NCBI GenBank assembly: GCA_026713745.1
Contig: JAPONU010000255.1
Span: forward strand, 1 to 64,000
Reading direction: 5' to 3'
Source of the DNA: a bacterium
GTDB lineage: Bacteria; Actinomycetota; Acidimicrobiia; Acidimicrobiales; CATQHL01
Length of the DNA: 64,000 bases
Under the pieces are notes generated by a model that searched no databases, was not told where the DNA came from, and worked only from the letters and a program-made list of their open reading frames with translations. Numbering within the stretch: the first letter of the stretch is position 1; each line of letters begins with the position of its first letter. A program made the translations under genes and the position numbers. Positions 17,624 to 26,349 of this stretch are shown piece after piece.

Positions 17624-18276
17624 GTTGCCATGACGTGCCGGCCGGTCTCGCCGCGGGCTCGGTGGGAGTACCAAGCGCCCGCCTCGCACGCCGTGCAACG
17701 GTCGGCCTCGATGACGTCGCCGACGTCGCTGCTCCGCAGCGCGGCACGGACCGCGGCGGGGATATCGAGGGCAGGTGTGCCCCAGGCTGTTCGCGACACC
17801 ACCTCGGGACCGAATTGAGCGGCGAGGTCGTTCAGAGGCTCCCGTCCGAACTCGTAACACTCCGGATGGATGCACGGGCCCACGTAGGCGCGGAGTTCAC
17901 GACCGCCCAGTCCCCGCACAGCCGCAGCGGCCTGCTCCACGACGCCTGCGGCCAGCCCTCGCCAGCCGGCATGAACCGCCGCAACGACACCCTCTGCGGC
18001 AACAAGGGCCACCGGCGCACAGTCGGCGGTCCTGATTGCCAGCACCGCTTCGCTCGCCGAGGTGACCGCGGCATCGCCGGCCACTCCGTCGCCACCGCCG
18101 GGCGCGGTCACCGTCACGACTGCCGCTCCGTGCTGCTGGGCCGGGCGCGTCCAGCGGCCAGTCGCCACCGACGCCAGTTGTGCCCGCGAACCCTCACCGA
18201 AGTCGCCCTCGCGCCGGTCGCTGAATCTGATCTCCGCGCGGCGGGCGCCGTTCAACTCAACGGTCAGCGCCAACAC
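17605..18276 (-). CDS. pgeF: Peptidoglycan editing factor PgeF (laccase-domain protein)
   Basis: The 223-residue product belongs to the YfiH/PgeF multicopper-oxidase-like family. Metal-site motifs are RTADCAPVAL, HAGWRGLAAG and a distal PCIHPECYEFG. In E. coli, PgeF removes mis-incorporated amino acids from UDP-MurNAc-peptide precursors; purine nucleoside phosphorylase activity is also reported for the family. The GTG at 18276 lies 14 bp downstream of the ftsZ stop and is preferred because the longer open frame to 18399 overlaps ftsZ. The ribosome site is weak. The 3' end overlaps yggS. Confidence 0.92.
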   Translation of the reverse strand: MLALTVELNGARRAEIRFSDRREGDFGEGSRAQLASVATGRWTRPAQQHGAAVVTVTAPGGGDGVAGDAAVTSASEAVLAIRTADCAPVALVAAEGVVAAVHAGWRGLAAGVVEQAAAAVRGLGGRELRAYVGPCIHPECYEFGREPLNDLAAQFGPEVVSRTAWGTPALDIPAAVRAALRSSDVGDVIEADRCTACEAGAWYSHRARGETGRHVMATWIRPS

Positions 18277-18289
18277 GGGCGAATCCGTA

Positions 18290-19372
18290 TCACCGCAGGA
18301 ACGACGGGATGTCCAACTCCAGATCGCCCGCCGGCTCGCTGTTGGCTTCACCGCTCTCAGCGAACGGGTCCGGCAGGCTGTGTCGCGCCGAGGCTGCACC
18401 CTCCGCGCGCTGGGACGACGACTCCTCCCAGCGATCGAAACCGGCGGCGATCACCGTCACCCGCATCGATTCGCCGAGCGACTCGTCGATGACGGTGCCG
18501 AAGATGATGTTGGCATCCTCGTGAGAGACCCCACCGATCACCTCGGCGGCCTGGGTCACCTCGAGGAGGCCCATCTCCTTGCTGCCCGAGATTGTGAGCA
18601 ACAGACCTCGTGCACCCTCGATGGAGGATTCCAGCAGGGGGCTGGCAATTGCCTTGCGAGCCGCGCTGGCTGCACGATCTTCACCCGAGGAGGTGCCGAC
18701 GCCCATGAGCGCCGAGCCGGCGTCGGACAGCACCGCCCGCACGTCCGCGAAGTCGGTGTTGATGAGTCCGGGGGTCGTGATCAGATCGGTGATCCCCTGC
18801 ACGCCCTGCAGCAGCACGTCGTCCGCCATCTGGAAGGCGTTCAACAGGCTCGTGTTCTCCGACACCTCGTTGAGGAGACGGTCATTCGGGATCACAATCT
18901 GGGTGTCGACCTTCTCACTGAGGCGCTGGATGCCCTGTTCTGCCTGCAGCGCCCGCTTGCGTCCCTCGAACCGGAACGGCCGGGTCACAACGGCAATCGT
19001 CAAGGCCCCGAGGTCGCGTGCGATCTCGGCAATGACGGGTGCGCCACCCGTGCCGGTTCCGCCCCCCTCGCCGGCGGTGATGAATACCATGTCAGCCCCG
19101 TCGAGCGCCTCGCGCAACTGCTCTGCCGCCGAGTTTGCCGCCGTCTCGCCGATGTCCGGATCGCTGCCGGCACCCAGACCGCGGGTGAGATCGCGGCCGA
19201 TGTCGATCTTGATGTCGGCATCGCTCATCAGCAGGGTCTGAGCGTCGGTGTTGACGGCCACGAACTCGACACCGCGCAGGCCCGCTTCGATCATGCGGTT
19301 CACGGCGTTCACGCCACCGCCGCCGACGCCGACGACCTTGATGACTGCCAGGTATTGATGTGGGGTGCTCAC
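18290..19372 (-). CDS. ftsZ: Cell division GTPase FtsZ
   Basis: This 360-residue tubulin homologue polymerises into the Z ring. The GTP-binding signature GGGTGTGG lies at residues 103-110, the T7-loop region has [11 protein letters not shown], and the C-terminal peptide DIPSFLR, which binds SepF and other partners, closes the protein after a short disordered linker. The GTG at 19372 is preceded by GGGAGGATCC; the open frame to 19465 adds no conserved residues. A 142-bp spacer separates it from ftsQ and holds an AT-rich palindrome, so ftsZ probably has its own promoter in addition to readthrough. Confidence 0.97.
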   Translation of the reverse strand: MSTPHQYLAVIKVVGVGGGGVNAVNRMIEAGLRGVEFVAVNTDAQTLLMSDADIKIDIGRDLTRGLGAGSDPDIGETAANSAAEQLREALDGADMVFITAGEGGGTGTGGAPVIAEIARDLGALTIAVVTRPFRFEGRKRALQAEQGIQRLSEKVDTQIVIPNDRLLNEVSENTSLLNAFQMADDVLLQGVQGITDLITTPGLINTDFADVRAVLSDAGSALMGVGTSSGEDRAASAARKAIASPLLESSIEGARGLLLTISGSKEMGLLEVTQAAEVIGGVSHEDANIIFGTVIDESLGESMRVTVIAAGFDRWEESSSQRAEGAASARHSLPDPFAESGEANSEPAGDLELDIPSFLR

Positions 19373-19464
19373 GGGATCCTCCCGGGATTTCTGCGGCTCG
19401 GGCCGCATGTTGCTGGTTCGGTGTTGCCTGTTTGTCTGCAAGCCCGCAAGGCAACCGCGGAGCA

Positions 19465-19491
19465 ATATAAAGCTCTACTTGAGCCTTATAT
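19465..19491. promoter_or_regulatory. AT-rich palindrome in the ftsQ-ftsZ spacer
   Basis: An 11-bp inverted repeat with one mismatch (ATATAAAGCTC / GAGCCTTATAT, 5-nt centre TACTT) lies about 94-120 bp upstream of the ftsZ start. It contains TATA-rich hexamers that could serve as a -10 element on the minus strand, in an otherwise GC-rich setting. It may be an operator, a promoter core or a transcript hairpin; no family of binding protein is recognised. Confidence 0.45.
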
Positions 19492-19514
19492 CAGCCTCTG
19501 GTACAACGGGAAGT

Positions 19515-20306
19515 CTACTGACATGGAATCCGTCGCGTCAACACCGGACTACCCGGTAAACGGACATCCAGAGTGTCCAGACAGCGCAGGTTCACGTGCT
19601 CGATGAAGGTGTGCACGGCGAGGACCTTTGCGTCGATTGCGGTGGCATCGCCCAGCAACACTCGGCCAGGAATATGCAGGTGCAATACGTAACCCGCGGG
19701 GCCCAGTGCAATGCCTCGAACCGCTGAACGGACGGGTTCATAGAGTGCATTTGCCACACCCACCGCTGCGCGCTGATCGGCGCTCAACCAGTCTCCGGGG
19801 GCGGCTTGCGCCACGTTCAGTCCGACGATCGGTAGCACTGCTTCGGAGAGTTCGGACTCAAGGGAGAGCACTCGACCATTCTCCTCCACGAGAGCCCACG
19901 CACCGGGTATTGCCATCGCCGCGACCGGTGATCTTTCCGTCACGGTGAAGCTGACGACACCGTTCCAGGACCTCGTCGAGTACACGTCCTCCACCCACGG
20001 CAGCCGGGAGATGCGGGTGCGGGCATCTCTGAGGTCGAGGCCCACGAGTGGTTCACCTGTCCGGATGCCCGCTGCGTCGATGATCTCCGAGGCGCCCGTT
20101 CTGGTAGCTCCGTTCACTTCCAGCCTGTCCACGTCGAGCAGCTCGCTCCTGGTGCTCAGGTAGCCGCACAGCAGCGCGAAGGCGACTGCCAGCGCGATCC
20201 ACAGGAAGCGTCGCCGTCGGGTGTCCTTGGCTCGTGTAGCCGCATCCACCGTCGCACGACGCTGCGCGATACGTGGGTGGGGAAGGCTTGGTGCGTGGAC
20301 TGTCAT
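19515..20306 (-). CDS. ftsQ: Cell division protein FtsQ
   Basis: This 263-residue protein has a short basic cytoplasmic tail, one transmembrane helix (about residues 32-52 after RRRR), a POTRA domain (LDVDRLEVNGATRTGASEII) and a beta-domain. FtsQ links FtsB/FtsL to the divisome and regulates septal synthase activity. The ATG at 20306 overlaps the murB stop (ATGA), which excludes the long open frame reaching 20600. The order murB-ftsQ-ftsZ is standard for actinobacteria. A 142-bp gap to ftsZ ends the tightly packed run. Confidence 0.92.
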   Translation of the reverse strand: MTVHAPSLPHPRIAQRRATVDAATRAKDTRRRRFLWIALAVAFALLCGYLSTRSELLDVDRLEVNGATRTGASEIIDAAGIRTGEPLVGLDLRDARTRISRLPWVEDVYSTRSWNGVVSFTVTERSPVAAMAIPGAWALVEENGRVLSLESELSEAVLPIVGLNVAQAAPGDWLSADQRAAVGVANALYEPVRSAVRGIALGPAGYVLHLHIPGRVLLGDATAIDAKVLAVHTFIEHVNLRCLDTLDVRLPGSPVLTRRIPCQ

Positions 20307-21265
20307 CGTTGGCTCCGGAATGGCTGATCGAACCCCACGAAATGGGTCTCGGGGAGAAGTCGAATCCCGCTGTGCGACTCCACTCGGCGTGCGACCTCGA
20401 CCATGAGGGACATCACATCGTCGGCAGAACCGCCCGGGTCGGCCTGGATGAAATTGGCGTGAAGAGCCGACACCGAGGCCGAGCCCATCCGGAGGCCCTT
20501 GCCCCCTGCGTCCTCGACAAGGCGCCCTGCAGAGTCTCCGGGCGGGTTCGTGAACACCGACCCCGTGTTGGCGCCGCCGGGTTGATTGTGCCGGCGCCAT
20601 GTGACGACCTCGCCAATGAGGTGCTCCTCACGTTCTCGGTTGCTTGGTTGCAGATGTAGCTCAACCTCAACTACAACGTGAGTGCTAGTGACAGCTGAGC
20701 TGCGATACGTCAGCCCAAGGGTCTCGAGACCCGCACGCCAGTCCTTCCCGGTTGCGAGATCCACGATGTCTGCGCTCCGGAGGACCTCGCTCATCTCCGA
20801 ACCGTGGCCGCCGGCATTCATGCGGACTGCGCCGCCGACACTCCCCGGAACACCGACGGCCCAGCTGAACCCGCCCAATCCGGCTGCGGCGCACTGGCGC
20901 GCCACCACGGGCAACGGTGTCGCCCCACCGACGTGGACTCTCGTGTGTTCGATCCGGGTGATTGCGAATGCCGTGCCGAGCCGGATGGCCACGCCGTCGA
21001 ATCCGGCATCGGCGACGAGCAGGTTGGAGCCGAGTCCTACGACAACCACCTCCCAACCTTCACGGGCCACGGTTCGGGCAAGGGTGCGCAAATCACCAGC
21101 GGTGCCCACCTCCACGAGCACGCCGGCGGTTCCCCCGACCCGGTACGTGCTCAACGCTCCAAGGGGCGCGTCGGGGAGAACCCTGCTCCCGGGCAACTCG
21201 GTAGCGAGTGACTCTGCAATGCGCGGCCAGTCATGCACGCCTCGGGACGTTCGCTCGATGCTCAT
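20303..21265 (-). CDS. murB: UDP-N-acetylmuramate dehydrogenase
   Basis: This 320-residue FAD enzyme reduces UDP-GlcNAc-enolpyruvate to UDP-MurNAc with NADPH. Motifs are STYRVGGTAG, the FAD-loop GLGSNLLVADAGFDG, GVPGSVGGAVRMNAG, and NTGSVFTNPPGD with the serine that protonates the carbanion. The FAD-binding region plus the SVF loop place it in the type I/IIa group. ATG 21265 overlaps the murC stop in ATGA, and the murB stop overlaps ftsQ. All catalytic features are intact. Confidence 0.96.
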   Translation of the reverse strand: MSIERTSRGVHDWPRIAESLATELPGSRVLPDAPLGALSTYRVGGTAGVLVEVGTAGDLRTLARTVAREGWEVVVVGLGSNLLVADAGFDGVAIRLGTAFAITRIEHTRVHVGGATPLPVVARQCAAAGLGGFSWAVGVPGSVGGAVRMNAGGHGSEMSEVLRSADIVDLATGKDWRAGLETLGLTYRSSAVTSTHVVVEVELHLQPSNREREEHLIGEVVTWRRHNQPGGANTGSVFTNPPGDSAGRLVEDAGGKGLRMGSASVSALHANFIQADPGGSADDVMSLMVEVARRVESHSGIRLLPETHFVGFDQPFRSQR

Positions 21266-22674
21266 GATCCGAGGGCGCCGATCAGTTCGGCCGGAAGTGT
21301 CGTCAGGTCGCCCGCGTTCAGAGTCAGGCAGACATCGCCCGGCCGCAGCTCTCGCTCCAGGTAGCCCAGCAGCTCGCGCCGGTGCGGGAACCAGGCAACC
21401 CGCTTGTACGGCTCTGCGGTGAGCACCGAGTCCACGAGCAACTTGCCGCTGATTCCTGGTCGCGCCTGCTCACCTGCGGCGTAGACGTCGGTGAACACGA
21501 CCAGATCGGCGGCAGCGAATGCCGTCCCGAAGTCGCGCCACAGTGTTGCGGTGCGGGTGTAACGATGGGGCTGGTACACGCACACGATCCGCCCCCAACC
21601 CCCGTCGCGGGCCGTCGCCAGTGCCGCTGCCACTTCACCGGGCAGATGCGCGTAGTCATCGACGAACGTGACACCTCCGGCGCTGCCCCTGAATTCGTAC
21701 CTGCGGGACACCCCTCCGTAGTGCGCCAGAATCTCGGCACTGCGCGACAACGGCACGCCGAGATGGTCCGCACACGTCATTGCCGCAGCGGCATTGAGCG
21801 CGTTGTGCAACCCGGGCACCGGCAGCTTCACGCATACGGTGTCCCCTTCGCGGCGATCCAGCGTGAATTCCACGCCCGTCCGCCCCGAGACCACATCGAC
21901 CAGCCGGAGATCGGCCGCGGCGGCGGTGCCGTATCCGACCACTCCCTGGTGCCGCTCGGCGAACCGGCTCCCCCAGGAGTCCTCCAGGCAGACCAACCGG
22001 AAACCTTGGACTCCTGCCAGGAACTCGTCGAACGCCTCGTGCAGACCTTCGACGCTCCCGTACCGCTCAAGGTGGTCGGGCTCGACGCTGGTGACCACCG
22101 CTGCCTCCGGTTCGAGTTGCAGGAAGGTGCCGTCGCTCTCGTCAGCCTCCACGACGAGCCAATCGCCCGTTCCCCACACCGCTCCGCTGCCGATCTCGTT
22201 GACATCACCGCCGACGAGGAACGAAGGCCGGCAGCCGGACTCGCCGAGAATCAGCGACAACATGGACGAGGTCGTCGTCTTGCCGTGCGTGCCGGCAACA
22301 GCCAACGGCCGCCGCAACCGGCAGACGGCGGCCAGGATGGCAGCCCGGGAACACACCGGGATACCGGAGCGGCGTGCCGCGAGGATCTCCACGTTGCCGT
22401 CACCCACGGCACTGGAACGCGCCACGAGGTCGGGCAGTCGTCCCCCCGGCAGGTCGGCGCCGGTCGTGGCGGGTTCGAGAACGTGCTCGGCGCGGTGGCC
22501 CACGACCACCCCCAGCCCGCGGGCTCGGAGACGCTCGAAGGCCACCGAGGCCTTGAGGTCCGAGCCTGTGACCACGTGTCCTGCATCGGCGAGCACGCTG
22601 GCGATGGCGCTCATTCCCGCGCCCCCGACACCCACCACGTGGATATGTCGCATCCTCTCGAGCGAAATGCTCAT
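21262..22674 (-). CDS. murC: UDP-N-acetylmuramate-L-alanine ligase
   Basis: This 470-residue Mur ligase adds the first amino acid of the stem peptide. The N-terminal Rossmann domain begins HIHVVGVGGAGMSA, the ATP P-loop is AGTHGKTTTSS, the central domain contains VEADESDGTFL and the C-terminal domain has FVDDYAHLPGE. The start ATG at 22674 overlaps the murG stop by four bases, and the stop overlaps murB in the same way. Placement after murG and before murB is usual for the cluster. Confidence 0.97.
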   Translation of the reverse strand: MSISLERMRHIHVVGVGGAGMSAIASVLADAGHVVTGSDLKASVAFERLRARGLGVVVGHRAEHVLEPATTGADLPGGRLPDLVARSSAVGDGNVEILAARRSGIPVCSRAAILAAVCRLRRPLAVAGTHGKTTTSSMLSLILGESGCRPSFLVGGDVNEIGSGAVWGTGDWLVVEADESDGTFLQLEPEAAVVTSVEPDHLERYGSVEGLHEAFDEFLAGVQGFRLVCLEDSWGSRFAERHQGVVGYGTAAAADLRLVDVVSGRTGVEFTLDRREGDTVCVKLPVPGLHNALNAAAAMTCADHLGVPLSRSAEILAHYGGVSRRYEFRGSAGGVTFVDDYAHLPGEVAAALATARDGGWGRIVCVYQPHRYTRTATLWRDFGTAFAAADLVVFTDVYAAGEQARPGISGKLLVDSVLTAEPYKRVAWFPHRRELLGYLERELRPGDVCLTLNAGDLTTLPAELIGALGS

Positions 22675-23849
22675 GTCCCCGCACCCTCACCGGCGGCGGA
22701 CAGTAGGAGTCCCGCGACCCGCCGCGCGGCGCCCGGCTCGCCGAGGCCGGCAGCCGCCTCGTGCATCCGGTCCAGCGAGTCCGGATCTGCGAGAAGGTCG
22801 GAGATCGTTTCCGCCAGCCGCGGACCGTCGAGTTCGGATTCCGGTATCGCGACGGCCGCACCGGCGGCGGCCACTGCTGCTGCGTTGGCGGTCTGGTGAT
22901 CGTCGGCAGCGCCTGGCATCGGGACGAGCACCGAGGCGCGGCCGGCCATCGCCAACTCCGCCAGTGCGCTGCCTCCGGCACGGCTGACAACAAGGTCGGC
23001 TGCCGCCAGCGCCCCGGCCATGTCGTGCTCGTACGGAACGGCTTCGTAGTGGAGTCCCGATCCGGGATCCCGATCGGGTGCAGGTCGTTTCAAACCCGCA
23101 CCAGCGCGCCCAAGGACGTGGCGCACCGCGAGGTCGGCGCGATCTGCAAGAAGGTCGCACGCCTGCCTGGCAGCCGCATTGAGGTGGCCTGAACCCTGCG
23201 AACCCCCCGTCACCAACACCAACCGCCGACCGTCGGAGACGCCGAGAGCGGCGCGAGCCGCCGCGCGGCCGTTGCCGGGGGTCGCCTGGTCGCCGGAACT
23301 CGGGTGGAGTGTGGCGATGGCGGCGCGCACCGGCAGCCCCGTCGGCACCGCTCGGCCAAGCCGTGCGCTCTCGAACGCCACCGCACAGGCCACAGCCCAG
23401 CGGGCAGCGAGGCGGTTGGCGGCGCCGGGTACGGCGTTGGCCTCGAGCACGACCACCGGGATGCCGCGCAGGCGTGCGGCAAGGGCACAGGCTGCGCTGA
23501 CGTAGCCGCCCTGAGCCAGCACGACTCGCGGAGAGGTGTGACCGAGAACCCGCCAGCACTGCCAGACGCCCTGTGCCAGCGCACAGGCCGAAACCAGGTT
23601 TGCCGCGGTGAGGCGCCGGCGGAAACCTCGGGCGCTGACCGCCGTGGCGGCGTATCCGGCGGCGGCGACGATCTCCGAATCCAGATCTCGCCGGCTCACC
23701 ACGAAGTGGACAGGCCGCGCCGAGGAGGTGTCGCCGGCCAGCACATCGGCGACCGCCAAGCCGGGATAGACGTGCCCTCCCGTTCCCCCGCCCGCGATCA
23801 CCGCCCAGGCATGCCGGTCACTGAACGCCGGGTCGCCTCGGTTGCTCAT
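22671..23849 (-). CDS. murG: MurG N-acetylglucosaminyltransferase (lipid II synthase)
   Basis: This 392-residue GT-B enzyme transfers GlcNAc from UDP-GlcNAc to lipid I on the inner membrane face. Diagnostic motifs are AGGGTGGHVYPGLA near the N-terminus, VLEANAVPGAANR (usually EQN), TGGSQGSGHLN and the C-terminal SRAGGSALAELA and DDHQTANAAAV. The ATG at 23849 overlaps the ftsW stop (ATGA), so the open frame to 24011 is not used. The N-terminal extension of about 17 residues is short and non-conserved. Confidence 0.96.
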   Translation of the reverse strand: MSNRGDPAFSDRHAWAVIAGGGTGGHVYPGLAVADVLAGDTSSARPVHFVVSRRDLDSEIVAAAGYAATAVSARGFRRRLTAANLVSACALAQGVWQCWRVLGHTSPRVVLAQGGYVSAACALAARLRGIPVVVLEANAVPGAANRLAARWAVACAVAFESARLGRAVPTGLPVRAAIATLHPSSGDQATPGNGRAAARAALGVSDGRRLVLVTGGSQGSGHLNAAARQACDLLADRADLAVRHVLGRAGAGLKRPAPDRDPGSGLHYEAVPYEHDMAGALAAADLVVSRAGGSALAELAMAGRASVLVPMPGAADDHQTANAAAVAAAGAAVAIPESELDGPRLAETISDLLADPDSLDRMHEAAAGLGEPGAARRVAGLLLSAAGEGAGT

Positions 23850-25021
23850 GACGCCCGTCCCTGGCGCGCCACGTTCATGAGGATGCCCGCAGCGGCCATG
23901 TTCACGATGAGGCTCGAACCGCCGTAGGAGACGAACGGCAGCGTCACCCCCATGGTTGGCATCAGACTCTGGGCAACCGCGATGTTGACGAAGGCCTGCA
24001 GCACGAACCACCCGCTGATCCCTGCTGCCAGGAACGCTCCGTAGGGGTCGGGTGCGTCACGGACGACGCGGATTCCCAGAATCCCCAGAGCCAAGAACAG
24101 CACGACCACCACGACGGCACCGATCAGCCCCAGATTCTCGGCGATCGTCACGAATATGAAGTCGGTGTGCGCGTAGGGCACATACGCCAGATTGGCGCGC
24201 GCCCCTCCCGGTCCGACCCCCGTCAGTCCGCCCGAGGCGATCCCCACCTGCGCCTGCACGGCCTGGTATCCCGCCCCGTAGGGATCCGACCAGGGATTCA
24301 GGAACGAGATGAGACGCTGGCGCCGGTACGGGAACAAGAAGGTGAACAGCACGACTGCACCTACACCCAGCGCCACGAGCGTCGCCACGTGTCGCGCAGG
24401 CAGACCCGCCAGGAACAACATCGCCAGCAGGATCCCCCCGAGGAGCACGACAGTGCCCAGGCTCGGCTGGGCCAGGATCAGCGCGGCCATGACCCCGAAC
24501 ACCACCAGCAGCGGCAACAACGTCTCACCGATGCTCCCCACGCGGTCCAGGCGCCGCGACAGCAGCGACGCGGCAAAGAGAACCAGGGCCAGCTTCGCCG
24601 CCTCGGAGGGCTGGACCACAATGCCCCCCACCCGGATCCAGCGTGCAGATCCGTTACTGACCTGCACGAACGGCGAGGGCATCAGCAGGACGGCCAGTGC
24701 ACCGAGGGTCACCAGGATCGCTCCGGTAGTGAGGAACGGCGCCCGCCAGCGGTGGTAGTCCACACGAAGGGTCACGACGCAGGCGACGACGCCGAGTGAC
24801 AGCCACATGGCGTGCCGCTTCACGTGGAAGAAGGGATCGCCCGTGGTCTCCAGCGACGGGACCGTCGAGGACAGAACCACCATCACGAGACCAAGCAGGG
24901 TCACGAGCCCCAGGACGACCGCCAACGCTCCGAAAGTGCGCGTGTTGCGCCCGACCGGCGGACTCCGCAACGCACGGACCAGCGGTGCGCGACGCGTGCG
25001 GTCGGGCACTGTGGCGGTCAT
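23846..25021 (-). CDS. ftsW: SEDS peptidoglycan glycosyltransferase FtsW
   Basis: This 391-residue polytopic membrane protein has about ten hydrophobic helices and belongs to the SEDS family. Typical segments are GSARWIRVGGIVVQPSEAAK, NPWSDPYGAGYQAVQ and VTLPFVSYGGSSLI. FtsW polymerises glycan strands at the septum in complex with the transpeptidase FtsI, which is encoded in the same run. Start and stop each overlap the neighbours (murD, murG) by ATGA. A basic N-terminal tail precedes the first helix at about residue 28. Confidence 0.96.
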   Translation of the reverse strand: MTATVPDRTRRAPLVRALRSPPVGRNTRTFGALAVVLGLVTLLGLVMVVLSSTVPSLETTGDPFFHVKRHAMWLSLGVVACVVTLRVDYHRWRAPFLTTGAILVTLGALAVLLMPSPFVQVSNGSARWIRVGGIVVQPSEAAKLALVLFAASLLSRRLDRVGSIGETLLPLLVVFGVMAALILAQPSLGTVVLLGGILLAMLFLAGLPARHVATLVALGVGAVVLFTFLFPYRRQRLISFLNPWSDPYGAGYQAVQAQVGIASGGLTGVGPGGARANLAYVPYAHTDFIFVTIAENLGLIGAVVVVVLFLALGILGIRVVRDAPDPYGAFLAAGISGWFVLQAFVNIAVAQSLMPTMGVTLPFVSYGGSSLIVNMAAAGILMNVARQGRAS

Positions 25022-26349
25022 CGCGGTGCCCCCTCCCCGACTGCGCAGCGCACCAGGGCGGCGAAGTGCTCACCTCGCTGGCGATAGGAGTCGTACCAAT
25101 CGAAGGAGGTGCAGCCCGGCGACAGCAGGATCGCCTCCCCCGGCAGTGCCATGTCTCCTGCCACCGAGACGGCCGTCTCCATGTCCGTCACCGGTTGGAC
25201 CCGGCGTGATCCGGCGAACGCAGCGCGGACCTCTCCGGATGCCTCACCGATCGCCACGACGGCGCGCACAGACGGCGCGCTCGCCATGGTCTGCAGGTCC
25301 AGGCCCTTGTTGCGCCCACCGGCAATGAGAACCACCGAATCGAATCCGCCGGCGGCCGCGAGCACCGCGTCGGGAGTCGTCGCCTTCGAGTCGTCGTACC
25401 AGCGGTTCGTTTCGGTCTCCGCCACCAGTTCCAGCCGGTGTGGCAGGCCGCGGAAGGACTCGAGGGCAGCGCGCACATCCTCGGGAGGAGCACCGGCAGC
25501 CACCGCGCAGGCCGTGGCCGCCTCGGCGTTTCGCAGGTCATGAGGGAACCGTCTCGGCAGCTCTGCGATCTGAACGAGCGGCTCGCCGCAGACCACGAGC
25601 GAATCGCCGGCCACCGCAACATCGCTCGCCGGCGCCCCGAAGGTCAACAGCCTGCCTGTCGCCGGGCGCCGAGCCGCCACGACCGGATCCCCGGCGTTCA
25701 GGACGGCCACATCGTTGGGGCCGAGGTGCCTCCAGATGCGGGCCTTGGCCTCCTCGTAGGTCTCCAGCGATGCGTGCACGTCCAGATGATCCGGGGCGAA
25801 ATTCAACCAGGCCGCAACCCGCGGCCGGAAGCACCGGCTCCGGCTCAGCCGGAATGAGGAGGCCTCGGCCACGAACACGGCTGGGGAGGGGTCGTCGATG
25901 GCGCTCACGAGCGGCAGGTCGTTGTTGCCCGCAGCGACTGCCCCGGTGCTCGGAGCCAGCGCCGCGGCAACCAGGGTCGTCACGGTCGTCTTGCCGTTCG
26001 TCCCGGTGACGGCCACGACCGGACGGTCGTCCCAGGCCGCCGCCAGGTCGAACTCACTGAGCACAACGGCGTCCCCCTTGGCCGCGGCTTGCATCGCCCG
26101 GTGACGGTCCGGGAGGCCGGGCGTGGGCAGGAAGCTGCCGCAACGCTCGATCAGGCCGGTGAGTTCGCTGTCGTCCGGTGGCGACTGCAACACCCCGCCG
26201 GCCTCGGAGGCGGCCCGCCGGGAGCCCGCGGCGGGTGCGTCGTCGACGGCGATGAACTCCCGGCCGCGCCGGTGCAGTGCCGCTGCGACCGCCCGGTTGG
26301 TGGCTCCCATGCCCCAGAGCAGGAACGGACCTTCGGGCCAGGTGGTCAC
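25018..26349 (-). CDS. murD: UDP-N-acetylmuramoylalanine-D-glutamate ligase
   Basis: This 443-residue Mur ligase adds D-glutamate. The P-loop is AVTGTNGKTTVTTL, the central domain has VAEASSFRLSRSRCF and NFAPDHLDVHAS, and the C-terminal domain has WYDDSKATTPDAV, LIAGGRNKG and LSPGCTSFDWYDSY. The GTG at 26349 overlaps the mraY stop as GTGA; the open frame to 26715 lies inside mraY and is not used. The stop overlaps the ftsW start. Confidence 0.96.
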   Translation of the reverse strand: MTTWPEGPFLLWGMGATNRAVAAALHRRGREFIAVDDAPAAGSRRAASEAGGVLQSPPDDSELTGLIERCGSFLPTPGLPDRHRAMQAAAKGDAVVLSEFDLAAAWDDRPVVAVTGTNGKTTVTTLVAAALAPSTGAVAAGNNDLPLVSAIDDPSPAVFVAEASSFRLSRSRCFRPRVAAWLNFAPDHLDVHASLETYEEAKARIWRHLGPNDVAVLNAGDPVVAARRPATGRLLTFGAPASDVAVAGDSLVVCGEPLVQIAELPRRFPHDLRNAEAATACAVAAGAPPEDVRAALESFRGLPHRLELVAETETNRWYDDSKATTPDAVLAAAGGFDSVVLIAGGRNKGLDLQTMASAPSVRAVVAIGEASGEVRAAFAGSRRVQPVTDMETAVSVAGDMALPGEAILLSPGCTSFDWYDSYRQRGEHFAALVRCAVGEGAPR

